Shown here piece by piece: positions 1 through 6,943 of a stretch of DNA of 24,727 bases. This stretch comes from Promineifilum sp. (GTDB lineage: Bacteria > Chloroflexota > Anaerolineae > Promineifilales > Promineifilaceae), in the NCBI GenBank assembly GCA_020634335.1, contig JACKBY010000032.1, forward strand, positions 1 to 24,727, given 5' to 3'. The position numbers and the translations under genes were made by a program. The notes beneath the pieces were generated by a model. It was not told where the DNA came from and searched no databases. It was given only the letters and a program-made list of their open reading frames with translations. The first letter of the stretch is position 1. Each line of letters starts with the position of its first letter.

Positions 1-2
1 TC

Positions 3-31
3 TTGAATTCCTCTTTCCTCGCTTGTATAAT
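3..31 (+). promoter_or_regulatory. Predicted sigma70-type promoter for the secreted beta-helix gene
   Basis: A TTGAAT hexamer (3-8) is separated by 17 bp from a perfect TATAAT (26-31), placing a transcription start near 38 and a leader of about 70 nt before the ATG at 110. The hexamers and spacing are seen directly; activity is inferred. Confidence 0.55.
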
Positions 32-109
32 GTTTTGTGCAAGGGGCAGTTCGTCATTTAATCGTTGACGGCTGCTCTTTTTTTGGTGGTAACCGAGGTT
101 ATTAGAAGA

Positions 110-2491
110 ATGAAATCATATATGCTGAGCAATCACTCACTGGGTAAGAACAGTTTGATGGTCACGCTGCTGGGTATTATTGCCCTGGTCCTAGCCTTTG
201 CCATCCGCCCCTTGCAAGCCGCCGGAATTCCAGTGGCGGCAGGGGTTGTTGCCGTCGCGGCCGACGGTCAGTGTTCTTTAATTGAAGCGATCATCAACGC
301 TAACGATGATGCCCAGACCCACGTGGACTGTAATGCCGGCTCCGGCGCCGACACCATCGTCCTGCCACCGGCCAGCACCTATAACCTTACCACCAGTTAC
401 GCCAGTTATGGCGGAGACACCGGCCTGCCGCAAATCACCTCTGACATAACAATTGATGGGTCAGGCTCCACAATCGCGCGAACCGGCGGCACCATTCGCT
501 TGCTGGCCGTCAGCAGCAGCGGCGTCTTGACCCTCAACTCCCTCACCCTAAGCAATGGCAATCGGCCGTCGGATGCCGGCGGTGGCGCCATCTACAACAA
601 TGGGGGGTCAGTCACAATTAACGACAGCACGCTCAGCGATAACAGTGCCAGCGGCAGCGAAGGCGGCGGCGCGATTCGCACCCGGGGCGGCAGCGTCGTC
701 ATTAATCGCAGCACCCTGACAGGCAATCAGGCCTCTAACAGCAGCGGCGGCGGGGCCCTCTATTCGACCGACAATGCCAGCGTTACCATCAATCAGAGCG
801 TTCTCGACAACAACGTTACCAACAACACCAGCGGCGGCGCGATCGCCCAGATCAGCGGCACAATCACCCTCAATAATTCCACCATCAGCAACAACCAGTC
901 CGCAGGTACGGGCGGTGGTGGGATTTACGCTCAGGGCGGCACGTTAAACCTTAACAATGTAACGGTTACCGGCAATACTTCGACAAATGCCGGTGGTGGT
1001 TTGTTGAACAACGGCGCGATCGTCAATCTGAACCGCAGCATCATCGCCGGAAATACAGCTCCCAGTTACTCGGGCAGCGAGTTAGTCCATTACTCGGGAA
1101 CAACGAACGCCAACAACTACAACGTGTTCGGTCACAGTGGCCTCAGCAATACTACCGCTTTCGCTTACGCCTTTACGCCGGGCGCAAACGATTTTAACGC
1201 CACGACCAACGGGACACCCACCGCGCTCACCAGCATCCTGGACACCACATTGGCCAACAACGGCGGTTCGACCCGAACGCACGCGTTGGTAAGTGGTAGC
1301 CCGGCAGTTGACTTTGGCCCTTCAGCCGCCTGCGCCGCCGCGCCGATAAACGGCGTGGATCAACGTGGTGCTACTCGAAATGTAGACGGGAACAGTTCCG
1401 CCAGTAGCAACGAGTGCGATAGCGGCGCCTATGAATATTTGGGTGTGTTGTCCCCTGCAACCGACACGCCGACACCGACCAACACACCGATGCCGCCAAC
1501 CGACACGCCCACCACCACGCCGACCAATACACCGGTCGCACCAACCGACACGCCCACCACCACGCCGACCAATACACCGGTCGCACCAACCGACACGCCC
1601 ACCACCACGCCAACCAATACACCGGTCGCGCCAACCGATACGCCCACCACCACGCCAACCAATACACCGATCGCGCCGACCGATACGCCCACGCCGACGC
1701 CTACAAATACCCCACTTCCCGGCATCTGCCTCCCAAATGCGGCGGTCAACGAAATGACCAGCATCCTCGGCAAAGGCATGGGCAGCAACAACGGTGGCAA
1801 GGGCGTCGTCAAGATCGTCGTCCCCAACCCTGACGACGTCCTATCCATCTACGGCCAGTTGGCGGGCAAGGAGCAACGTTCCTACAAGTATGCCCGGTTC
1901 CTGCGACCCAACGGCAGTTACATCAACGATAAGACCCAGGAAAGCCCAGCCTATCGTAATTCGGCCGTCTTTTGGTTCGGCGAATACCTGACTCCGGCCA
2001 ACACCGCCCACTGGCGCGCCCGGCTCATCGGCGCGCCGACCAACAAGCCCTTTGTTCAACGGGCGTTCCTGCTCTACCCGACGTATGAGACGGAAAATCC
2101 TTATGTCAATATATTTGAGTTGTTCGATGTGAGCAGCGAGAATCATGTCTACTGGGACGCAACCAACGGCTGGATGCCCACGCAGCAGCAGATCATCCCT
2201 ATGGCTGCTCCCTTGCAGTCCGTCAATGTGGCTGTCACGGTGGCCGTCGTCGACAACGACCGCGACAACCGGCCGTTTAAATTGACCATCACCGCCGGTA
2301 GCGTCTCGCAATCTGTAACGGTTAACGGCCCGACCAACAACGACCTGCTCAATCTCGTCCAGGTGACGCTCAATAACGTCCCGGCCGGCACGGATCAGAT
2401 CATCCTCGACCTCGAATCGCCCGACCAAATCGGCGACTCAGTGGCGATGGTCGGCATGACCGCCCACTATTCGTGCACGATTGGTAACTGA
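110..2491 (+). CDS. Secreted right-handed beta-helix protein with choice-of-anchor Q motif and Thr/Pro-rich linker
   Basis: A 793-residue exported surface or extracellular protein of unknown ligand. Residues 1-37 form a signal peptide (basic start, hydrophobic core about 17-32, cleavage likely after LQA). Then comes the 'CSLIEAI-NAN' opening typical of these proteins, followed to about residue 310 by Asn/Gly/Ser-rich rungs (repeated 'GGGAI', 'NNSTIS', 'NLNNVTV') that fit a parallel beta-helix. Residues about 377-443 match the choice-of-anchor Q pattern ('GSPAVDFG', 'DQRGATR', 'CDSGAYE'). Residues about 449-537 are a Thr/Pro repeat linker, and about 540-793 an unrecognised C-terminal domain rich in predicted strands. 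There is no C-terminal membrane anchor or LPXTG. ATG 110 is preferred to the upstream in-frame TTG at 65, because the signal peptide starts there and GAGG lies 11 nt upstream. A role in adhesion or matrix is inference from architecture. Confidence 0.8.
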   Translation: MKSYMLSNHSLGKNSLMVTLLGIIALVLAFAIRPLQAAGIPVAAGVVAVAADGQCSLIEAIINANDDAQTHVDCNAGSGADTIVLPPASTYNLTTSYASYGGDTGLPQITSDITIDGSGSTIARTGGTIRLLAVSSSGVLTLNSLTLSNGNRPSDAGGGAIYNNGGSVTINDSTLSDNSASGSEGGGAIRTRGGSVVINRSTLTGNQASNSSGGGALYSTDNASVTINQSVLDNNVTNNTSGGAIAQISGTITLNNSTISNNQSAGTGGGGIYAQGGTLNLNNVTVTGNTSTNAGGGLLNNGAIVNLNRSIIAGNTAPSYSGSELVHYSGTTNANNYNVFGHSGLSNTTAFAYAFTPGANDFNATTNGTPTALTSILDTTLANNGGSTRTHALVSGSPAVDFGPSAACAAAPINGVDQRGATRNVDGNSSASSNECDSGAYEYLGVLSPATDTPTPTNTPMPPTDTPTTTPTNTPVAPTDTPTTTPTNTPVAPTDTPTTTPTNTPVAPTDTPTTTPTNTPIAPTDTPTPTPTNTPLPGICLPNAAVNEMTSILGKGMGSNNGGKGVVKIVVPNPDDVLSIYGQLAGKEQRSYKYARFLRPNGSYINDKTQESPAYRNSAVFWFGEYLTPANTAHWRARLIGAPTNKPFVQRAFLLYPTYETENPYVNIFELFDVSSENHVYWDATNGWMPTQQQIIPMAAPLQSVNVAVTVAVVDNDRDNRPFKLTITAGSVSQSVTVNGPTNNDLLNLVQVTLNNVPAGTDQIILDLESPDQIGDSVAMVGMTAHYSCTIGN
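1501..1680 (+). repeat. 45-bp in-frame tandem repeat (4 units) encoding the Thr/Pro linker
   Basis: Four adjacent 45-bp units begin at 1501, 1546, 1591 and 1636, each starting CGAYACGCCCACCACCACGC, and differ at only a few positions. Each encodes 15 residues of the type TDTPTTTPTNTPVAP. Degenerate partial units extend the array to about 1456 and 1722. The near-identity at DNA level suggests recent expansion by slippage or recombination. Confidence 0.9.
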
Positions 2492-2524
2492 TTCCGTTGC
2501 CGACTTCTCAGTCGGTCGAACACA

Positions 2525-2573
2525 AACGACGAAACGGCCGGACTTGGGCATCAAGTCCGGCCGTTTCGTCGTT
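2525..2573. terminator. Perfect 21-bp inverted repeat with 7-nt loop, probable terminator or RNA hairpin
   Basis: Positions 2525-2545 and 2553-2573 are exact reverse complements around the loop GGGCATC. The stem lies 33 nt after the stop of the beta-helix gene and contains the block CGGCCGGACTT. No T-tract follows on either strand, so it is not a canonical intrinsic terminator. Transcript-end protection or factor-assisted termination is inference. The arms use the GGCCG-rich vocabulary of this genome. Confidence 0.6.
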
Positions 2574-2628
2574 GAGCCGTGGCCGGTTCATCACCCGACA
2601 ATCGGCGGCCAATCGCCGACCGTCCGCA

Positions 2629-2657
2629 TTGCGACCCCTCCCCCGTTGGGCTAGACT
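2629..2657 (+). promoter_or_regulatory. Possible promoter giving a leaderless or near-leaderless murJ mRNA
   Basis: TTGCGA (2629-2634) and TAGACT (2652-2657) are separated by 17 bp. Each matches four of six consensus bases. The murJ ATG at 2667 would lie only about 3 nt after the expected transcription start, and no Shine-Dalgarno-like sequence precedes it. Confidence 0.35.
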
Positions 2658-2666
2658 TCAGCCTAC

Positions 2667-4310
2667 ATGGAGCAAATCCCCGATCCGTCGACGCCGGAAC
2701 CATTTCCCCCGCTTGTAGTAGACAACCCGCCTGATGGGTCTTTCGAAGCCCCGTCAGACAGGAATGAAAGTGGTGAGAATAGCAGCATCGTGCGCGCGGC
2801 TGCCATACTGGCGGCCGGCAACGTCGCCAGCCGAATCATGGGGCTGGCGCGAGAGATCGTCAAAGCCAACCTGTTCGGTTCGTCGCCGCTGCTGGCCGCC
2901 TATCAGGCGGCGGCCTACGTGCCCACCAGCCTCTTCGACCTGATCATCGGCGGCATGGTCAACTCATCGCTGGTGCCGGTCTTCAGCGACTACGCGGCGC
3001 GCGAGCGGCGCGATGAACTGTGGCAAGTCGTAAGCATGGTGCTCAGCGCCGCCACCCTGATCTTGCTGGCAGTCGTCGCCGTCGTCCTGGCCCTCGCGCC
3101 CCAGGTCGCCTGGCTGGTCGGAACCGTCAACTTCACCGAGCCTGAGCTGTCGACGCTCAGCGTGTCTCTCATTCGCCTGACGACACCGGCCGTCCTGTTT
3201 CTGGGAATTGCCAGCATCCTGACCGGGGCGCTCTACGCGCTAAAGCGCTTCACTTTGCCCGCTTTCGTCGGCGCAGCCTTCAACGGGGCGATTGTCATCG
3301 TCGCCCTGTTGAATCCGGAGGAAATTCGCGGCCTGGTGTGGGGCTTGCTGCTCGGTTCGCTGCTCCAGGTTCTGCTGCAATTACCGGCCCTGCGCGACGC
3401 AAAACTCCGCTGGACCCTCAACCTGCAACATCCGGCCATTCGCCGGATCATCAAGCTCTACATCCCCATTCTGGCCGGGCTTGTCGTCAACCAACTCGCC
3501 ATCATGCTCAGCTACAATCTGGCCATTCGCACCGGCGACCAGAGCCTCAACTACATGAATTACGCCACAACGCTCTACCAGTTCCCCCTGGGGCTTGTCG
3601 TCACCGCGCTGTCCATCGCCACCCTGCCCACGCTGTCGCGCCAGGCGGCCGGCGACCTCATCCAGTTCAAGCAGACATTGGGCGACGGCTTGCGATTAGT
3701 ATTGGCGCTCATTCTGCCTGCGACCACCGGCCTCTTCGCGCTGGCCCCCTTCATCATCGGGCTGCTCTTCGAACACGGCCGCTTCACCGCGCTCGACACG
3801 GCGACAACTGCCCTTGTGTTGCGCGTCTACCTGCTGGGAATGCCGTTCGCCGCAGCCGACCAGATGCTCGTCTTCGCCTCTTACGCGCGCAAAGATACCT
3901 GGCGGCCGGCGCTGGTCGGCTTTGTCAGCATTATCATCTATTCGATCACCGCGCTACTGTTGCTCGGTCGTCTGGGGTTATTGAGCTTGATGGTGGCCGA
4001 TGCCGTCAAGCACGTCGTCCACACCATAATCATGCTGTGGATACTGCGGCGGCAACTGGGTAATCTGGCGGGCAACCCCGTACTGTTCAGCGCCATCAAA
4101 TCGCTGGCCGCGGCGCTACTGACCGGCCTGGCGGCCTACGGCGCGGCCCGGCTGGTGGCCGGCCAACTCGACGCTACGCCACTGGTCATGCGCCTGTCAC
4201 CGGTGATCGCCGGCGGCATTGTTGGCGTATTGGCCTACACAGCGGCCGTTTTTGCGCTTAATATTACGGAAACGCGCGCCTTGCCGCGCCTGCTCTTGCG
4301 GCGGCGCTAG
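2667..4310 (+). CDS. murJ: Lipid II flippase MurJ (MviN family)
   Basis: Flips lipid II across the cytoplasmic membrane for peptidoglycan synthesis. The 547 residues contain about 13-14 hydrophobic segments beginning after residue 45. The family's first-helix region is recognisable ('NVASRIMGLAREIVKANLFG', then 'SSLVPVF'), as are the repeated proline/glycine-bearing helices of the MOP exporter fold. The first about 40 residues are an extra, disordered, acidic Pro/Ser-rich cytoplasmic extension containing a single Thr (T9, followed by Pro). The gene lies 175 bp after the beta-helix gene's stop and 22 bp before an FHA-domain gene, with which it probably forms a transcription unit. The ATG at 2667 lacks a Shine-Dalgarno; a start further in would lose the extension but keep the core. 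Family assignment is firm. Confidence 0.92.
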   Translation: MEQIPDPSTPEPFPPLVVDNPPDGSFEAPSDRNESGENSSIVRAAAILAAGNVASRIMGLAREIVKANLFGSSPLLAAYQAAAYVPTSLFDLIIGGMVNSSLVPVFSDYAARERRDELWQVVSMVLSAATLILLAVVAVVLALAPQVAWLVGTVNFTEPELSTLSVSLIRLTTPAVLFLGIASILTGALYALKRFTLPAFVGAAFNGAIVIVALLNPEEIRGLVWGLLLGSLLQVLLQLPALRDAKLRWTLNLQHPAIRRIIKLYIPILAGLVVNQLAIMLSYNLAIRTGDQSLNYMNYATTLYQFPLGLVVTALSIATLPTLSRQAAGDLIQFKQTLGDGLRLVLALILPATTGLFALAPFIIGLLFEHGRFTALDTATTALVLRVYLLGMPFAAADQMLVFASYARKDTWRPALVGFVSIIIYSITALLLLGRLGLLSLMVADAVKHVVHTIIMLWILRRQLGNLAGNPVLFSAIKSLAAALLTGLAAYGAARLVAGQLDATPLVMRLSPVIAGGIVGVLAYTAAVFALNITETRALPRLLLRRR

Positions 4311-4332
4311 ATTCGGGACACAGGAGAAGGCC

Positions 4333-5061
4333 ATGAACGAAAGTGCTTTTCGGCTACAGATACAATCCGGACCGGAATCGGGCCGCGTCCATGAACTGAC
4401 AAAAGATAGCCTGACGCTCGGCCGCTATCCTTTGGCCGACATCGTCATCGACGATCCCACAGTTTCGTACCGCCATGCCGTCCTGACCCGGAGCGCCGCC
4501 GCCTACCGCATCGCCGATCTCGGCAGCGATTCGGGAACCTACGTCAATGGACAACGTGTCGGCGCGGAGCCGGTTGCCCTCTCGCCCGGCGACGTCATTC
4601 TGCTGGGGTCTCGCCTATCGGTCGCTTACCTGGCGGGGCCTGTAGCGACGACCGCCCCATACGATGATCAACAGAGTGAACCCCTAGCCACCGATGCGCC
4701 AACGCTCGCCTCCATCGAAACATCCGGCGAGCAGCCACACGCCCCGGAAGCCGCCCTGCTTTCTCCTAACGACAACGAGCCGCCGGTCGAGGAGGAATGG
4801 GGAGAACCCCCGGTGGGGATGAGCGAACCTGACCCGGGCAGCGAGCAACCGGCATTGGTCATGGCGGAGCCCCAAACCACCTCCGGTCATGACGGCCCAC
4901 TCCCCGCCATGCCCCCACCCCAGAAAAACAGAAACGGCCGGATCATGCTGATCACGGCCGGTTGCCTCATCGCGCTGCTCGCCTGCTGCTGCAGCTCGAC
5001 ACTGTTTATGTATTTTATCGGCGGCGACTGGCTGTTATCGCAGTTGGGCTACCTGCCCTAG
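4333..5061 (+). CDS. FHA-domain protein with C-terminal membrane anchor
   Basis: A 242-residue phosphothreonine-recognition protein tethered to the membrane. Residues about 8-97 form a forkhead-associated domain with the conserved elements in order: 'LTLGR' (27-31), the 'SYRH' Ser/His pair (45-48), 'DSGTYVNG' (66-73) and 'LSPGDVILLG' (83-92). Residues about 105-200 are a disordered acidic Pro/Glu linker. Residues 204-229 form a transmembrane helix with an unusual run of cysteines (C211, C218-C220), and about 13 residues follow. The N-terminal FHA domain therefore probably faces the cytoplasm. AGGAG at 4322-4326 fixes the start at 4333 rather than the longer open frame from 4219, which would run into murJ. 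Its position directly after murJ suggests phospho-dependent control of lipid II export, as with mycobacterial MviN and FhaA; this is inference. Confidence 0.85.
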   Translation: MNESAFRLQIQSGPESGRVHELTKDSLTLGRYPLADIVIDDPTVSYRHAVLTRSAAAYRIADLGSDSGTYVNGQRVGAEPVALSPGDVILLGSRLSVAYLAGPVATTAPYDDQQSEPLATDAPTLASIETSGEQPHAPEAALLSPNDNEPPVEEEWGEPPVGMSEPDPGSEQPALVMAEPQTTSGHDGPLPAMPPPQKNRNGRIMLITAGCLIALLACCCSSTLFMYFIGGDWLLSQLGYLP

Positions 5062-5495
5062 CGACGGAAAAAACCCTTCTTCTTGCCCGATTCGCTCTTG
5101 AGATCCACTAGATCATCGGCCGTTTCACCCTCGATCAACTTGACTTCGGGCGACAAGTCCACGGTTTCGCCTTCGACGACGGTGGCGCTCTTCTGCGGGT
5201 TCATCTGCGCCATATAACGGGCCACTACCTGCGGCGGAGCCATCTCGATGAAGACCTTCGCGCCGATGAGCAAGATGGTCAAATCATCCAGTTGGCCCAA
5301 CACCGGTACAACGTCAGCAATAAGGTCGATGGGGAACAACGTATAGAGAATCCCCGCAAACGGTAATATCTTCAGATAAATCGGCACGTCGGCGTCTTTG
5401 ATCAAGTAAAAGACGAGGCGAATTTGTTGCCACAACTCACCCAGGAAGCCAACATCCTTCAAATTTTCGGCCATCGATTTTTCTTTTTGCGCCAC
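5058..5495 (-). CDS. DUF1232 (YkvA-like) small membrane protein
   Basis: A protein of about 145 residues whose centre carries the DUF1232 signature: 'FPIDLIADVVPVLGQLDDL', preceded and followed by hydrophobic stretches that probably form a helical hairpin in the membrane. The C-terminal about 45 residues are charged and end in a basic 'KKKGFFRR'. The biochemical role of the family is unknown. The frame is open from GTG 5504. I prefer the GTG at 5495 because AGGGTGG (complement of 5501-5507) lies 5 nt upstream; an ATG at 5474 is also possible. It is the only minus-strand gene in the window. It converges on the FHA gene (stops overlap) and diverges from the EAD-like gene at 5649. Confidence 0.75.
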   Translation of the reverse strand: MAQKEKSMAENLKDVGFLGELWQQIRLVFYLIKDADVPIYLKILPFAGILYTLFPIDLIADVVPVLGQLDDLTILLIGAKVFIEMAPPQVVARYMAQMNPQKSATVVEGETVDLSPEVKLIEGETADDLVDLKSESGKKKGFFRR

Positions 5496-5552
5496 GTTAA
5501 CCACCCTACCCTGAATCAGGGATATTCTTTAATTGCCTGAGTAACTACAATA

Positions 5553-5583
5553 ATTATACGTTATGTAGCGCCGAAAGTCGCAA
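5553..5583 (-). promoter_or_regulatory. Candidate promoter for the DUF1232 gene
   Basis: On the minus strand a perfect TATAAT (complement of 5553-5558) lies in the A+T-rich divergent spacer, with TTGCGA (complement of 5578-5583) 19 bp upstream. The spacing is longer than ideal. The same spacer (5505-5648) must also serve the + strand gene at 5649, for which I see no convincing promoter. Confidence 0.3.
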
Positions 5584-5648
5584 CGGCTTCATTAATTTCC
5601 CATGCGCTGGTTGCCTTCCCATGACCATAAGCATAAAATCAGTCGGCG

Positions 5649-6536
5649 ATGATACTGGTTATCCTGAAGTTGCTGGTCGTCCTGATCTTCCTGATCATGT
5701 TTATCCGTCGCCCCTCCGTGGTGTGGGGCATCGGCTTGCTGACCGTCACCACGGCCGTGCTGCTGGATACGCTGCTGGGCACGTTCAACCGCGACGAGTT
5801 ATTGGCCGAAATGGGCTTCTTTTTCTATGTCATCAGCGGCGTGATACTGGCCGGCGCAGCCGCCTGGTTCTGGGGCATCGTGCGTCCCTGGTTACCGGGC
5901 GATGCGTCAGCGCCCACGCCGCAACCGGCGCCGGCCGCCGCGCGCGCCGCGCCGGCCGTTTTGTCACCCATGCCGCCGGCCCGGACAGAGGCCCCGCCCC
6001 CCATTCCCGAACCCAAGCTGCCGCCCCCCCTGCCGGCCGATCACGTCGACTATTACGCCGAATCCGGTTATGACCGGCAAATGCTCTACGAAGAAATCCG
6101 CCAACGGTTCAGCCGCGCCGATCTGAGCGACCTGATGTTCGACCTCGACGTCAACGAACTGGACGTAACCACGGTGGGGCAGACCATGGATGAACTAATC
6201 GTCCGGGTAATGGACGCGGCCGACCGTGACGGCCATGCCTCAACGGTAGCCCTGGCCGTAGAACGCATTCTGACGCCACCGCCGGCCGAGTACCTTCCCC
6301 GCCTCGAAAAATTAGCCGTCGACTCGCCCCGCACCGTCATACGCCATTACTTGTTGGCTAATTATACGGTTGAAGAACTTCAACGTCTGGCCGATCACAT
6401 GGGGATCGACTGGGAGCAGTTGGAAGGTTCCGACAAACGAGCCAAGACGCGCGCCCTGCTGCTCTACCTCTATCGTCGCGACCGCCTGGCCGAGCTGCTC
6501 AATGCCCTGCGCACCGGCGGCCCGACCCCATCGTAA
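5649..6536 (+). CDS. Membrane protein with proline-rich linker and two tandem EAD/death-like helical modules
   Basis: I do not recognise a named family for the full 295 residues. Residues 1-19, about 25-43 and about 56-79 are hydrophobic and likely membrane-spanning. Residues 84-130 are a Pro/Ala-rich linker. Residues about 145-212 and 229-291 can be aligned with each other: 'QRFSRADLSDLMFDLDVNEL' against 'ANYTVEELQRLADHMGID', then a second helix pair ending 'TVALAVERILTP' against 'LAELLNALRTGG'. This pattern (aromatic-S/T-x-x-D/E-L-x-x-L, about 65 residues, all-helical) resembles effector-associated domains (EAD1-like, death-like fold) of bacterial conflict and signalling proteins. That match is from pattern memory and is inference. 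The cytoplasmic modules would recruit partners to the membrane. No good Shine-Dalgarno precedes ATG 5649. The gene lies just upstream of the dcw control region. Confidence 0.6.
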   Translation: MILVILKLLVVLIFLIMFIRRPSVVWGIGLLTVTTAVLLDTLLGTFNRDELLAEMGFFFYVISGVILAGAAAWFWGIVRPWLPGDASAPTPQPAPAAARAAPAVLSPMPPARTEAPPPIPEPKLPPPLPADHVDYYAESGYDRQMLYEEIRQRFSRADLSDLMFDLDVNELDVTTVGQTMDELIVRVMDAADRDGHASTVALAVERILTPPPAEYLPRLEKLAVDSPRTVIRHYLLANYTVEELQRLADHMGIDWEQLEGSDKRAKTRALLLYLYRRDRLAELLNALRTGGPTPS

Positions 6537-6805
6537 GCAATTCTCATCCGCTCCCTCTCTTCCCCACAAGGACCTCAATCTCCGCCGGCTCACAAAAATC
6601 CGCACACCCGGTATACCGGCCAATTGAGCAAGCCGTTTAGCGTCCGCCGGACAAGCCAACCCATTTCATATGGAGAAAGGCTTTACGTCGCCCCAAGAAT
6701 ATTTTTACGCAATATCCCTAGACAAAATGACTTATATGCGGGATACTACAACAAATGCGTAAGGGTCGTATTTCAGATCGAACCTTAAAATTTCAAGCCT
6801 TGGCC

Positions 6806-6834
6806 TTCACATTATGGAGCGTGTGCGCTATACT
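6806..6834 (+). promoter_or_regulatory. Predicted sigma70-type promoter of the dcw operon (PmraZ)
   Basis: TTCACA (6806-6811, five of six consensus) and TATACT (6829-6834, five of six) are separated by exactly 17 bp. The expected transcription start is near 6841, immediately before the first GTGGG box. This is the best promoter match upstream of the long gene run and probably drives it. Confidence 0.65.
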
Positions 6835-6844
6835 TTGGCTAATT

Positions 6845-6869
6845 GTGGGAAAAAGTGGGGCATTGTGGG
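6845..6869 (+). promoter_or_regulatory. MraZ operator: three GTGGG boxes at 10-bp spacing
   Basis: GTGGG occurs at 6845-6849, 6855-6859 and 6865-6869, so the three boxes lie on one face of the helix with 5-bp spacers. A degenerate fourth box (TTGGC, 6835-6839) continues the phase upstream. MraZ is known to bind direct TGGG-type repeats spaced in this way ahead of its own operon. Their place right at and after the predicted start suggests autorepression. Confidence 0.8.
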
Positions 6870-6943
6870 ACAAAAAGGTGCTGCAACCCTGATTTTTCCG
6901 GTCAGAATGGGGCAATGCGAACAATTGTTCTATAGAGTTGAAG

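Larger units (their letters stand above)
6537..6943. other. 407-bp non-coding region upstream of the dcw cluster
   Basis: No gene is supported here. The first about 110 bp are C-rich. From about 6670 the sequence becomes A+T-rich and holds an imperfect inverted repeat: TTACGCA (6705-6711) with TGCGTAA (6756-6762), and internal TATCCC (6713-6718) with GGGATA (6740-6745). The mraZ promoter and its GTGGG boxes follow. The mRNA leader before mraZ would be about 100 nt. No tRNA, riboswitch or clear terminator was seen. Confidence 0.6.

Noticed and set aside
1501..1680. Tandem array considered as a CRISPR
   Set aside because: Units are directly adjacent with no unique spacers and stay in frame inside a coding gene.
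1429..1848. Minus-strand open frames opposite the Thr/Pro repeat
   Set aside because: They are low-complexity mirror readings of the in-frame 45-bp repeat and lack a ribosome binding site or any recognisable domain.
6938..6943. TTG at 6938 as the mraZ start
   Set aside because: It adds only two residues before the highly typical MFLGEY start of MraZ.
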